Source: Clostridium sp. MCC353 (lineage in GTDB: Bacteria; Bacillota; Clostridia; Lachnospirales; Lachnospiraceae). Taken from it: DNA of 41,431 nt. The notes under the pieces were generated by a model. That model saw nothing but the letters and a program-made list of their open reading frames with translations, was not told the origin of the DNA and did not search any database. Of this stretch, positions 35,003 to 41,431 are shown one piece after another; within the stretch, counting starts at the first letter, position 1, and each line of letters begins with the position of its first letter. The translations under genes and the position numbers were made by a program. The DNA lies in assembly GCF_018785315.1 (NCBI RefSeq), contig NZ_WQPN01000074.1:1-41431 (forward strand), written 5' to 3'.

Positions 35003-35108
35003 TGAAACGCAGATGAACAGTGTATACAGTATCGACTACCTTGTATACATTCTGTTTTTGTGTATGCAGAAAAATAGGCATGCCTTGGAAATAAGGTGTG
35101 TTTTTATT

Positions 35109-35137
35109 GCCGCATCCTTAGAGGATGCGGCTTTTTT
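35109..35137 (+). terminator. Riboswitch-controlled terminator
   Basis: 10-bp perfect stem GCCGCATCCT/AGGATGCGGC, three-base loop, six T residues. It lies 109 bases after the aptamer and 115 before queK. A second GGATGCGG at 35168-35175 could also pair with its 5' arm. The remaining spacer 35138-35251 holds an ACGGATGC/GCATCCGT inverted repeat (35167-35202) before the queK ribosome site. Confidence 0.85.
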
Positions 35138-35251
35138 CTGTTTTTCTTTTCTTAATCAAGTCTTCGACGGATGCGGAAGGCGTTTTTGGGCGATGCATCC
35201 GTGCAGGTCCGCTGCGGCGGATTGAATTTTAAGAGGAAAAGGAGAGAAACA

Positions 35252-36250
35252 ATGCGAAAAAGAAAGATACTAATCGACTGTGATCCGGGAATTGACGACA
35301 GCCTGGCCCTCATGATGGCCCTCTCGTCACCGGAACTGGATGTGGTGGGAATCACCACAGTATGCGGCAATGTACCGCCTCATATGGGTGCGGAAAATGC
35401 GCTGAAGCTGCTGAAATTTATGGACCGGCTGGATATTCCGGTATACTGCGGGGAAGCAATGCCTTTGGTCCGGGAATATGTCAGCGCCCAGGACACTCAT
35501 GGAATGGACGGACTTGGAGAGTCCGGGCTTGAAACGGTGACAGAGGCGGAGTGGAAGGATGGCGCTGTGGATTTCATCTTGGAAACACTGAGGACGGAAG
35601 AACAGTTATCCATAATCGCCATCGGGCCGTTGACGAATATTGCGAAAGCGCTTATGAAAGATCCGGCGGCATTTGAACGGATTGACACATTTGTTTCTAT
35701 GGGAGGAAGCTATAAAAGCCATGGGAATTGTTCCCCTGTAGCCGAATATAATTATTGGTGTGATCCGGACGCGGCTGAGTATGTATATAAAAATCTAGGC
35801 ACAAAGATTCATATGGTGGGCCTTGATGTGACCAGAAAAATCGTGCTGACTCCAAATATTCTGGAATATATGAAGATCCTGGATAAGAAAAAAGGAGAGC
35901 TGATTGAGGCGGTAACCCGTTTTTATTTTGATTTTCATTGGAAATATGAAGGGGTCATCGGATGTGTGATCAATGATCCCCTGGCGGCAGCCTATTTCAT
36001 AAAGCCAGATTTGTGCAGTGGGTTTGACGCTTATACGGCGGTAGAAACTAAGGGCATCTGTATCGGGCAGACCGTGGTGGATGGAATGGATTTCTGGCAT
36101 AAGAGCCCTAACAGCCATATCTTGACAGGAGTGAACGCAAAAGAGTTCATGGTCATGTTTCTGAACCGGATTTTCGGCGGAAATTGTGATGAAATACGGA
36201 AGGTACTGGATCAGATTATGGTTTCGGAGGAGGCGGACTATGAGAAATAA
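35252..36250 (+). CDS. queK: Queuosine hydrolase QueK (nucleoside hydrolase superfamily)
   Basis: Protein of 332 aa of the inosine-uridine preferring nucleoside hydrolase fold. The calcium site is seen at the N-terminus (D9, D11, D15, D16 in DCDPGIDD) and in NDPLAAAY near residue 240; VVGITTVCGN and MGGSY are family features. AAAAGGAGAG precedes the ATG. In C. difficile a member linked to a preQ1 riboswitch, an ECF S-component and a radical SAM enzyme cleaves queuosine to queuine and ribose. The same context here (riboswitch before, qrtT and queL after, all overlapping) supports QueK over a general nucleosidase. Confidence 0.82.
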   Translation: MRKRKILIDCDPGIDDSLALMMALSSPELDVVGITTVCGNVPPHMGAENALKLLKFMDRLDIPVYCGEAMPLVREYVSAQDTHGMDGLGESGLETVTEAEWKDGAVDFILETLRTEEQLSIIAIGPLTNIAKALMKDPAAFERIDTFVSMGGSYKSHGNCSPVAEYNYWCDPDAAEYVYKNLGTKIHMVGLDVTRKIVLTPNILEYMKILDKKKGELIEAVTRFYFDFHWKYEGVIGCVINDPLAAAYFIKPDLCSGFDAYTAVETKGICIGQTVVDGMDFWHKSPNSHILTGVNAKEFMVMFLNRIFGGNCDEIRKVLDQIMVSEEADYEK

Positions 36251-36815
36251 TCGTGTTATGCGCCTGTCGGTTACGGCATTCTGCATCGCCCTCAACATTA
36301 TAGGCGCCTATATTGCCCTTTGCCTGAAGCTGCCTGTTTATCTGGACAGCATTGGAACAGTACTGGCGGGAGCTCTTTTCGGCCCGTGGTATGGATTGGC
36401 GGCAGGAGCCGGAGGGGCATTTATCAGCGGAATCACATCGGATGTGTATGCCCTTTATTTTATGCCTGCGGGCATGATTACCGGGATTATGGCTGGGATT
36501 CTGTTTAAAACCCCTGTTTTTCATGGAATAAAGGTGCTGTTTGGAACTGCGGCAATTACTTTTCCTGGAACTCTGGTCAGTTCCTTTATATCCGCTTATG
36601 TTTTTGGCGGCGTTACCTCTTCCGGGTCCTCTATCATTGTACAGGGGCTGAAACATCTGGGATTGGGAATGGTGGCCAGCGCATTCGCGGTACAGATTAT
36701 AACGGAATACGCGGACCGGTTTATTTCTGTGTCAATCGTGCTGGTATTGCTTTCCTGTATGACCAGCGACATGAAGATGTATCTGAGAGGAGGGCGTACC
36801 CGTGGAACGGTATAA
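36240..36815 (+). CDS. qrtT: ECF transporter S-component for queuine/queuosine (QrtT-like)
   Basis: Substrate-binding membrane subunit of 191 aa with five to six hydrophobic helices and the S-component pattern (short N-terminus, LYLDSIGTVLAGALFGPWYGLAAGAGGAF, then ALYFMPAGMITGIMAGI). It needs the shared EcfA/A'/T module encoded elsewhere. GGAGGAGG precedes the ATG, which overlaps the end of queK by 11 bases. The start given at 36240 begins MRNNRVMRLSVTAF. Its place in a preQ1-regulated operon with queK and queL is the basis for the substrate. Confidence 0.82.
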   Translation: MRNNRVMRLSVTAFCIALNIIGAYIALCLKLPVYLDSIGTVLAGALFGPWYGLAAGAGGAFISGITSDVYALYFMPAGMITGIMAGILFKTPVFHGIKVLFGTAAITFPGTLVSSFISAYVFGGVTSSGSSIIVQGLKHLGLGMVASAFAVQIITEYADRFISVSIVLVLLSCMTSDMKMYLRGGRTRGTV

Positions 36816-37491
36816 TGTGATTGCTGATAAAAATCCGAGGGAAATCGTATTGTTAAAGGCATTCCCCTGTGTATGGGGGAAATGCACATTCTGCGATTAT
36901 ATCGGCGACAACTCGAAAAATGAGGAGGAAATGGTTTCCTTAAATTCACAGATCCTGTCCCGGGTCACCGGAGAAACCAAAGTTTTGGAAGTGATCAATT
37001 CGGGAAGCTGTTTTGAGCTTCCCAGGGCTACGCTGGCGGAAATCAGGGAGATCATTAAGGAAAAAAAGATAGAGAGGCTGTTTTTTGAGAGCCATTGGAT
37101 TTATAGGAAGAAACTGGAATGGATGAAGGAATATATGGGGGTGCCCATTACATTTAAGATTGGGGTGGAAACCTTTAACGAGGAATTCAGGGAAAAAGTG
37201 CTGAATAAACATGCGGATTTCCGATCTCCTGAGGAGGTGGCCCGGTATTTTGATTCTCCATGCATCATGGTGGGGATCAAGGGGCAGACAAAAGAGATGA
37301 TCGATTATGACATCCGGATGGTAAAAAAACATTTTAAATTGGGAACCATAAATGTGTTTACCAATAATACCACCCCGGTTAAACAGGATCCGGAATTAGT
37401 AAAATGGTTTGTAAAAGAGTACGGCTGGCTGAAGGATGATCCGGCAGTGGAAGTATTATATGAAAATACGGACTTCGGCGTAGGTGACTGA
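36802..37491 (+). CDS. queL: Radical SAM queuine lyase QueL
   Basis: Protein of 229 aa with an N-terminal iron-sulfur motif C23-x4-C28-x2-C31 (PCVWGKCTFCDY), one residue longer than the usual Cx3Cx2C, followed by the glycine/glutamate-rich SAM region and a partial TIM barrel (EVINSGSCFELP, FESHWIYRK, FKIGVETFNEEFREKVLNKH). GTG start, GGAGGG before it, overlapping qrtT by 14 bases. In C. difficile QueL converts queuine to preQ1, which the bacterial TGT can insert in tRNA, making this the salvage step that also feeds the riboswitch ligand. Confidence 0.82.
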   Translation: MERYNVIADKNPREIVLLKAFPCVWGKCTFCDYIGDNSKNEEEMVSLNSQILSRVTGETKVLEVINSGSCFELPRATLAEIREIIKEKKIERLFFESHWIYRKKLEWMKEYMGVPITFKIGVETFNEEFREKVLNKHADFRSPEEVARYFDSPCIMVGIKGQTKEMIDYDIRMVKKHFKLGTINVFTNNTTPVKQDPELVKWFVKEYGWLKDDPAVEVLYENTDFGVGD

Positions 37492-37567
37492 TCCTGTGCG
37501 TTATGGTATACTGGACGTAAGCAGGAGGCGGGATGAAAGAACAGGCTCTGTGAAGAGGGAACGCTAT

Positions 37568-38632
37568 ATGAGAAAGAAGATTGCAATAAAAACAGCATTA
37601 TGTATAGCCATAGCGGGAGCCCTGTCAGGCTGTGCGGGGGCGGGAAAGCGGGCTGAAACGGAAAATGGCGGGAAAGCGGCGGCAGAGGCCGAAGCTGCGG
37701 GGGCGAATTCCGGAATTCCGGAGTTCGTATTCACCTATGCTGAAAACCAGGCGGAGGATTATCCGACCACTCAGGGCGCTTATAAATTTGCGGAACTGAT
37801 CAATGAAAAGACCAATGGAAGGATTCAGATCAGAGTGCAGGCAAACGGCGTATTGGGGGATGAGAAATCGGTCTGTGAGCAGCTTCAGTTCGGCGGCGTT
37901 GACTTTACCCGGGTGTCCCTGACCGCTTTGGCTGAGTTTGTGCCCAAACTGAGTGTGCTGCAGCTTCCATACTTATACCGGGACGCAGATCATATGTGGG
38001 CTGTTTTGAACGGGGAAATCGGCGAAGAATTTATGGATTCATTGGATGGTTCGGACCTGGTTGCTTTATCCTGGTATGACGCAGGCGCGAGGAATTTCTA
38101 TAATTCCGTCCGCCCGATCGAAAAACCGGAAGATTTAAAGGGATTAAAGATCCGGGTTCAGGAATCGGAAATGATGAAGGGAATGATTAAATATCTGGAA
38201 GCCGTTCCAACTCCCATGGCTTATGGGGAAGTTTATTCCGCGCTTCAGACGGGAGCGATAGACGGAGCTGAAAATAACTGGCCTTCTTATGAATCCGCCG
38301 GTCATTATGAAGTGGCCGGATATATTACAATTGATGAACACAGCCGCATTCCTGAGCTGCAGTTGGTATCACGGCATACATGGGACAAACTGTCTGAAGA
38401 GGATCAGGCAATGATCAGGGAATGTGCGAAGGAATCCGCAGAATACGAGAAGGCGCTTTGGGCTGAACGGGAAAAAGCGTCGGAAGAAATTGTGCGTTCT
38501 TCCGGCTGTGAGATCACAGAACTGACCCCGGAAGAGAAGGAAAGATTCCGGGAAGCTGTTAAACCTATGTATGAAGAATACTGCGGCGGCGATATGGACA
38601 TTGTGGAAGCGGTCATAGAAGCCGGTAAATGA
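37568..38632 (+). CDS. Orphan TRAP-type substrate-binding lipoprotein (DctP family)
   Basis: Extracellular binding protein of 354 aa with a signal peptide and lipobox LSGC (C22), an Ala/Glu linker, then the DctP fold: GAYKFAELINEKTNGRIQIRVQANGVLGDEKS, the carboxylate-binding arginine region RNFYNSVRPI and GEVYSALQTGAIDGAENN. The start follows AGAGGGA; a short upstream frame has AGGAGG (37521-37526). No DctQ or DctM membrane subunits follow, so it either works with another transporter or is a sensor-like binding protein. It starts 76 bases after queL and may share its transcript. A -10-like TATACT lies at 37507-37512. Confidence 0.87.
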   Translation: MRKKIAIKTALCIAIAGALSGCAGAGKRAETENGGKAAAEAEAAGANSGIPEFVFTYAENQAEDYPTTQGAYKFAELINEKTNGRIQIRVQANGVLGDEKSVCEQLQFGGVDFTRVSLTALAEFVPKLSVLQLPYLYRDADHMWAVLNGEIGEEFMDSLDGSDLVALSWYDAGARNFYNSVRPIEKPEDLKGLKIRVQESEMMKGMIKYLEAVPTPMAYGEVYSALQTGAIDGAENNWPSYESAGHYEVAGYITIDEHSRIPELQLVSRHTWDKLSEEDQAMIRECAKESAEYEKALWAEREKASEEIVRSSGCEITELTPEEKERFREAVKPMYEEYCGGDMDIVEAVIEAGK

Positions 38633-38704
38633 GAGCGGATAGTTTTCGGTTAAGAAAATAATCCGTCTGAACTATTATGTTTATGGAATGATTATGTGAA
38701 AGAT

Positions 38705-38742
38705 AAGCTGATGGCAGATATATAATTGCCGTCAGCTTTTTC
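38705..38742 (+). terminator. Terminator after the TRAP binding protein
   Basis: 12-bp stem AAGCTGATGGCA/TGCCGTCAGCTT with one G-T pair, 10-base loop, followed by TTTTCTG. Confidence 0.75.
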
Positions 38743-38860
38743 TGATTTTCTAACGGTTAAAACGGCGCTCATGCCCATAACTTACCGCGGATCAAGATAT
38801 GGGCGGGGCAGCAGCTGATCATATTGAATATAAGTTTATAAATTCAGTCTTTTATTAACC

Positions 38861-38889
38861 TTGTTTTTTTCTTCGAAATAGGATATTTT
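38861..38889 (+). promoter_or_regulatory. Candidate recombinase promoter
   Basis: TTGTTT (38861-38866), 17-bp spacer, TATTTT (38884-38889), 44 bases before the start codon. Confidence 0.45.
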
Positions 38890-38933
38890 GAAAGGAAAAC
38901 CATAATATTACGAAAAAGCAAGGAGTGGGCAAA

Positions 38934-39794
38934 ATGATATTAAATGTGGAAATGATTCCTGCCTTTGAGCGTTATCTCTACGAGCAGGAACGCAGCGGCG
39001 CGACAATCGAAAAATATATCCGGGATTTGAAAAAGCTGTTTTTATATCTTTCAGAAGATTTAGAGATCAACAAAGAGAAAATGATCAGGTTTAAACAGGA
39101 GCTGACGGACCATTATAAGGCGGCCAGCGTGAACTCGATCCTGGCTGCGGTCAATCATTTTTTAGAGTTTGCGGGAGCGGGGGAGTGCAGGGTAAAGCAG
39201 GTGCGGGTTCAGAAAAAACTGTTCTGCCAGCAGGAACGGGAGCTGTCAAGGGAGGAGTATTTCCGGCTGCTGGGGGCTGCGAAACACAAGAAAAACCAGA
39301 GAATCTGCGTGTTAATGCAGGCGATCTGCAGCACCGGGATCCGGGTGAGCGAGCACCGGTTTATCACCGTGGAGGCGCTGAGAGAAGGCTGCCTGAGGAT
39401 TTACAATAAGGGAAAGTCCAGAATCGTGTTTCTTCCTGCGGAACTGGTTACGGTGCTGAAACAGTACTGCCGTGAGGCCGGGATTGAACGGGGCCCGGTA
39501 TTTGTCACAAAAAGCGGCCGTCCTCTGGACCGGAGCAACATCTGGAGCATGATGAAATCACTGTGTGACGATGCAAAAGTGGACCGGAAAAAAGTGTATC
39601 CTCATAATCTGAGGCATCTGTTTGCGTTTACATTTTACGGGATTGAAAAGGATCTGCTCCGTCTGGCGGATATTCTGGGGCATACCAGCGTGGATACGAC
39701 GAGAATCTATACGGTTTCAAGCGGCTGGGAACATAAGAGAATCCTGTCGAAGTTAGGACTTGTCTGTCAAAATGACCGAAAAATAAGGACATAA
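38934..39794 (+). CDS. Tyrosine recombinase of the invertible capsule switch
   Basis: Site-specific recombinase of 286 aa. An N-terminal SAM-like arm-binding domain (about 1-95) leads into the catalytic domain with the full set: R137 (TGIRVSE), K159 or K161 (NKGKSRIVF), H224, R227 (HNLRH), H250 (GHTSVD) and the nucleophile Y259 (TRIY). AGGAG precedes the ATG; a GTG nine bases earlier overlaps it and is rejected. Its stop codon lies inside the left inverted repeat of the adjacent segment, so crossover in the spacer leaves the gene intact. It most likely flips that segment upstream of the capsule operon. Confidence 0.9.
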   Translation: MILNVEMIPAFERYLYEQERSGATIEKYIRDLKKLFLYLSEDLEINKEKMIRFKQELTDHYKAASVNSILAAVNHFLEFAGAGECRVKQVRVQKKLFCQQERELSREEYFRLLGAAKHKKNQRICVLMQAICSTGIRVSEHRFITVEALREGCLRIYNKGKSRIVFLPAELVTVLKQYCREAGIERGPVFVTKSGRPLDRSNIWSMMKSLCDDAKVDRKKVYPHNLRHLFAFTFYGIEKDLLRLADILGHTSVDTTRIYTVSSGWEHKRILSKLGLVCQNDRKIRT

Positions 39795-39812
39795 TCTGAA
39801 TTATGTAGTAAT
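39779..39812. repeat. Left inverted repeat / recombination site (IRL)
   Basis: 34-bp repeat matching the complement of 39973-40006 at 31 positions. Its core ACATAAT-CTGA-ATTATGT (39789-39806) is two 7-bp recombinase arms around a 4-base asymmetric spacer. Confidence 0.85.
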
Positions 39813-39835
39813 GGATCTGTATTTTCCTACTAGCT

Positions 39836-39864
39836 ATTATGCTATCTTTTCCCAGAAATTTCAA
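39836..39864 (-). promoter_or_regulatory. Invertible promoter, now pointing away from the capsule genes
   Basis: On the minus strand: TTGAAA (39864-39859), 17-bp spacer, CATAAT (39841-39836). In this orientation it transcribes leftward, antisense to the recombinase. After inversion the -10 would sit at 39944-39949, reading into the XRE and cps genes. Confidence 0.75.
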
Positions 39865-39912
39865 GTAGAATCGTAAATTTATTAAAAAATTATATTTTGA
39901 CACCAAAAGAAG

Positions 39913-39944
39913 CGGTAAAAGGTTCTCTTCTACCGTTATTTTTT
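39913..39944 (+). terminator. Terminator-like hairpin inside the invertible segment
   Basis: CGGTAAAAG (39913-39921) pairs with CTTCTACCG (39927-39935) with one mismatch, 5-base loop, followed by TTATTTTTT. In the present orientation it would stop read-through from the recombinase into the capsule operon. Confidence 0.55.
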
Positions 39945-39972
39945 CCTGGAAAATCTGTCAGTGTCCATCGAT

Positions 39973-40006
39973 ATTACCACATAATTCAGATTATGTGGTT
40001 ATTTTT
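39973..40006. repeat. Right inverted repeat / recombination site (IRR)
   Basis: Inverted partner of IRL, core ACATAAT-TCAG-ATTATGT (39979-39996). The spacer TCAG is the complement of CTGA, so the sites face each other and recombination inverts the DNA between. Confidence 0.85.
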
Positions 40007-40080
40007 GTGCCGGAGAGGACGTAATTTTGTGACGGCCGGTCCGGAACAGAAAGGAACAAGAGGAAAACGGGGGTGCCGGG

Positions 40081-40287
40081 ATGGCAGATTTAAAGAAATG
40101 TACGAATTTTGGGGTAAGGGTAAAAATCGCATTAATTGAACGGAACATGTCAAATAAGGAGCTGGCAAAAAAACTGGGATATTCCAATTCCACCATCAGC
40201 GATGTGATATTTGGAAGGAACAGCAGCAGCAGGACCATGGAGCTGATTGCCAGAGAGCTGGGGATAGAAGTGGAGGAAGTACGGTAA
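40081..40287 (+). CDS. Small XRE-family helix-turn-helix regulator
   Basis: DNA-binding protein of 68 aa consisting of a single HTH_3 domain (about residues 10-65: VRVKIALIERNMSNKELAKKLGYSNSTISDVI). GGGGGTG precedes the ATG. It is the first gene after the invertible segment and precedes the capsule phosphatase, so it probably is the first gene of the switched operon and may modulate it or the recombinase. There is no partner toxin gene next to it. Confidence 0.85.
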   Translation: MADLKKCTNFGVRVKIALIERNMSNKELAKKLGYSNSTISDVIFGRNSSSRTMELIARELGIEVEEVR

Positions 40288-40471
40288 ATCCGCTTCCCTT
40301 TTTTGCGTGACGGGAAGGACGGGGGCTGCTGCGGAATAAAGCCGCGGGGAAACGTTACTTTGGTTACTTTGGAGGGAGACTGGAGTGATTCCGCCACAAA
40401 GAGTTTTAAACAGAAATTCCAGACGCTCTGCAGTGAATGGAAGTAAGAACAAAAACAGAAAGGAAAGGGCC

Positions 40472-41224
40472 ATGGAACCGATTATCGACGTGCATTCCCA
40501 TATCCTGCCGGGCATTGACGATGGGGCCAGGCGCATGTGGGAGACCAGGGAATTGATGAAACAGGCGTATGGGCAGGGGATCCGGACGATCATAGCCACC
40601 CCGCATTACCACAGGGGGAAGCATTACGTGGATCCGGACGGGATTATGGAGCTGGCGCAGAAGGTACAGAGGGAAGCGGACAAGCTGTTTCCGGATATGA
40701 ATATCTATGCCGGGCAGGAGCTGATCTACTTTAACGGGATCTTTGATGCGGTTGCGGCCGGGAAAACGGTGCCCATGGCAGGCTCCGACTGCCTGTTGAT
40801 GGAATTCCAGACGGATGTTTCCTATGAGACGGTGTATCAGGCGGTGAGACAGATGGCCCTGATGCGCTGCCGTCCGGTGCTGGCCCATATCGAGAGGTAC
40901 CAGTGCCTGAGAACGCCGGGAAGGATTGAGGAACTGAGAAAATCCGGGGCGTATATGCAGATGAACTTTGGCAGTCTGGCCGGTGGGATCCGGCATGTGC
41001 GGGAGAACCTGTGGTGCAGGAGGATGGTCCAGGAAGGAAATATCCAGTTTCTGGGGACCGACATGCACCGGGTGGATTTCCGGCCGCCGGAGACTGGGAA
41101 GGCAGTGGAATGGATTTATAAGAAATGCGGAGAAGAAGAGGCAGAGCATATAATGCTGAGAAACCCGCTGGAGATCCTGATTGGGGATGCCGGAGATGGG
41201 AGCATGGCCGGGTGTGGGAGCTGA
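40472..41224 (+). CDS. cpsB: PHP-type protein-tyrosine phosphatase of capsule synthesis (CpsB/YwqE)
   Basis: Manganese-dependent phosphatase of 250 aa that dephosphorylates the capsule tyrosine kinase (CpsD/YwqD). Metal ligands are seen in DVHSHILPGIDDGA (H8, H10), ATPHYHRGKHY, the conserved glutamate after GQEL, LAHIERY and GTDMHR. The start at 40472 follows AAAGGAAAGGG; a GTG upstream is not used. It marks the start of a Wzy-type exopolysaccharide or capsule cluster that continues beyond the window. Confidence 0.9.
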   Translation: MEPIIDVHSHILPGIDDGARRMWETRELMKQAYGQGIRTIIATPHYHRGKHYVDPDGIMELAQKVQREADKLFPDMNIYAGQELIYFNGIFDAVAAGKTVPMAGSDCLLMEFQTDVSYETVYQAVRQMALMRCRPVLAHIERYQCLRTPGRIEELRKSGAYMQMNFGSLAGGIRHVRENLWCRRMVQEGNIQFLGTDMHRVDFRPPETGKAVEWIYKKCGEEEAEHIMLRNPLEILIGDAGDGSMAGCGS

Positions 41225-41261
41225 GAAAAAGATAAACGGCCGGGACAAACTACAGCAGATA

Positions 41262-41296
41262 AGAGCGTGTCGTAAAATTCATTCCCGCCACGCTCT
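41262..41296. repeat. Hairpin with dispersed repeat copy 3
   Basis: AGAGCGTG (41262-41269)/CACGCTCT (41289-41296) enclose the word GTCGTAAAATTCATTCCCGC, related to 13821 and 34924. It sits between cpsB and the next gene, without a T tract. Confidence 0.5.
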
Positions 41297-41358
41297 GGAG
41301 AGAACGGCCTCCGGCAGCGGAAAATAGAGAGAAACTGAGTAAAGGAACTAGAACATTT

Positions 41359-41431
41359 ATGGAAAAGAGATTTGACGAGGATCAGGACGAAATTGAAATT
41401 GACTTACGGGAACTTCTGTTTGAATTCAAAA
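41359..41431 (+). CDS. Chain-length/export regulator, Wzz/CpsC-like (partial)
   Basis: Only the first 24 codons are in the window. The acidic start MEKRFDEDQDEIEIDLRELL leading into a hydrophobic stretch is what clostridial Wzz-domain capsule proteins look like just before their first membrane helix. The position after cpsB supports it. It is cut by the window end. Confidence 0.6.
   Translation, partial: MEKRFDEDQDEIEIDLRELLFEFK

Larger units (their letters stand above)
38633..38933. other. Spacer before the recombinase
   Basis: 301 bases without a gene. Besides the terminator it holds GCCCATA/TATGGGC (38773-38804) and the recombinase promoter. Confidence 0.6.
39798..39987. mobile_element. 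190-bp invertible DNA segment
   Basis: Segment between the two crossover spacers. It carries the leftward promoter and a rightward terminator-like hairpin but no gene. Geometry, a dedicated tyrosine recombinase at one edge and a capsule operon at the other all fit a phase-variable promoter. Confidence 0.8.

Noticed and set aside
34923-35225. 100-codon open frame in the riboswitch leader
   Set aside because: It spans the aptamer and terminator, has no ribosome site and no family features.
39897-39902. Consensus -35 TTGACA on the plus strand inside the invertible segment
   Set aside because: At 16 to 18 bases downstream the sequence is AAGGTT/AGGTTC/GGTTCT, not a -10. The minus-strand promoter is far better, so I do not call a forward promoter here.

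Overview
The window reads like the chromosome of an anaerobic gut Firmicute, most likely a Lachnospiraceae (Clostridium cluster XIVa) relative. Reasons: Shine-Dalgarno AGGAGG sites before almost every gene, rubredoxin, split PTS cassettes, YesM/YesN-type two-component pairs, ECF and CUT1 transporters, a PHP-type CpsB phosphatase, and low-GC spacers. I saw no rRNA, tRNA, CRISPR array, insertion sequence or prophage. The genus is inferred, not shown.

Left part (1-15300). A perfect 66-bp palindrome at the window edge is followed by a GntR regulator divergent from an SSS symporter, an AprA-like flavoprotein and a 2[4Fe-4S] ferredoxin (an uncharacterised redox operon with an operator-bearing promoter). 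Then come galactokinase, an Rpn-type PD-(D/E)XK nuclease with a possible intragenic antitoxin start, a surface metallophosphoesterase, a split fructose-type PTS (EIIA, EIIC, EIIB) with its PRD regulator, a patatin-like lipase and a small rubredoxin.

Middle (15300-34800). A cytoplasmic GH28 pectinase diverges from a CUT1 sugar ABC transporter and its histidine kinase/response regulator, which together suggest galacturonide uptake and hydrolysis. A UbiD/UbiX/LpdD hydroxyarylic-acid decarboxylase locus follows, with a LysR regulator inside it and a shared TATTCC-N5-RGAATA operator before both ubiD and ubiX. Then come GlgX debranching enzyme, a PutP-type symporter, a second LysR, a MATE exporter behind a 99-bp tandem hairpin repeat, and a SEC-C methionine aminopeptidase.

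Right part (34800-41431). A complete preQ1-I riboswitch (promoter, aptamer, antiterminator and terminator) precedes queK-qrtT-queL, a queuosine/queuine salvage operon, followed by an orphan TRAP binding protein. The window ends with the start of a capsule/exopolysaccharide operon (XRE regulator, CpsB phosphatase, Wzz-like protein). In front of it is a tyrosine recombinase and a roughly 190-bp segment bounded by 34-bp inverted repeats. The segment carries a good promoter that points away from the operon and a terminator-like hairpin that points toward it. I read this as an invertible phase switch captured in the OFF state, and it is the most striking feature of the window.
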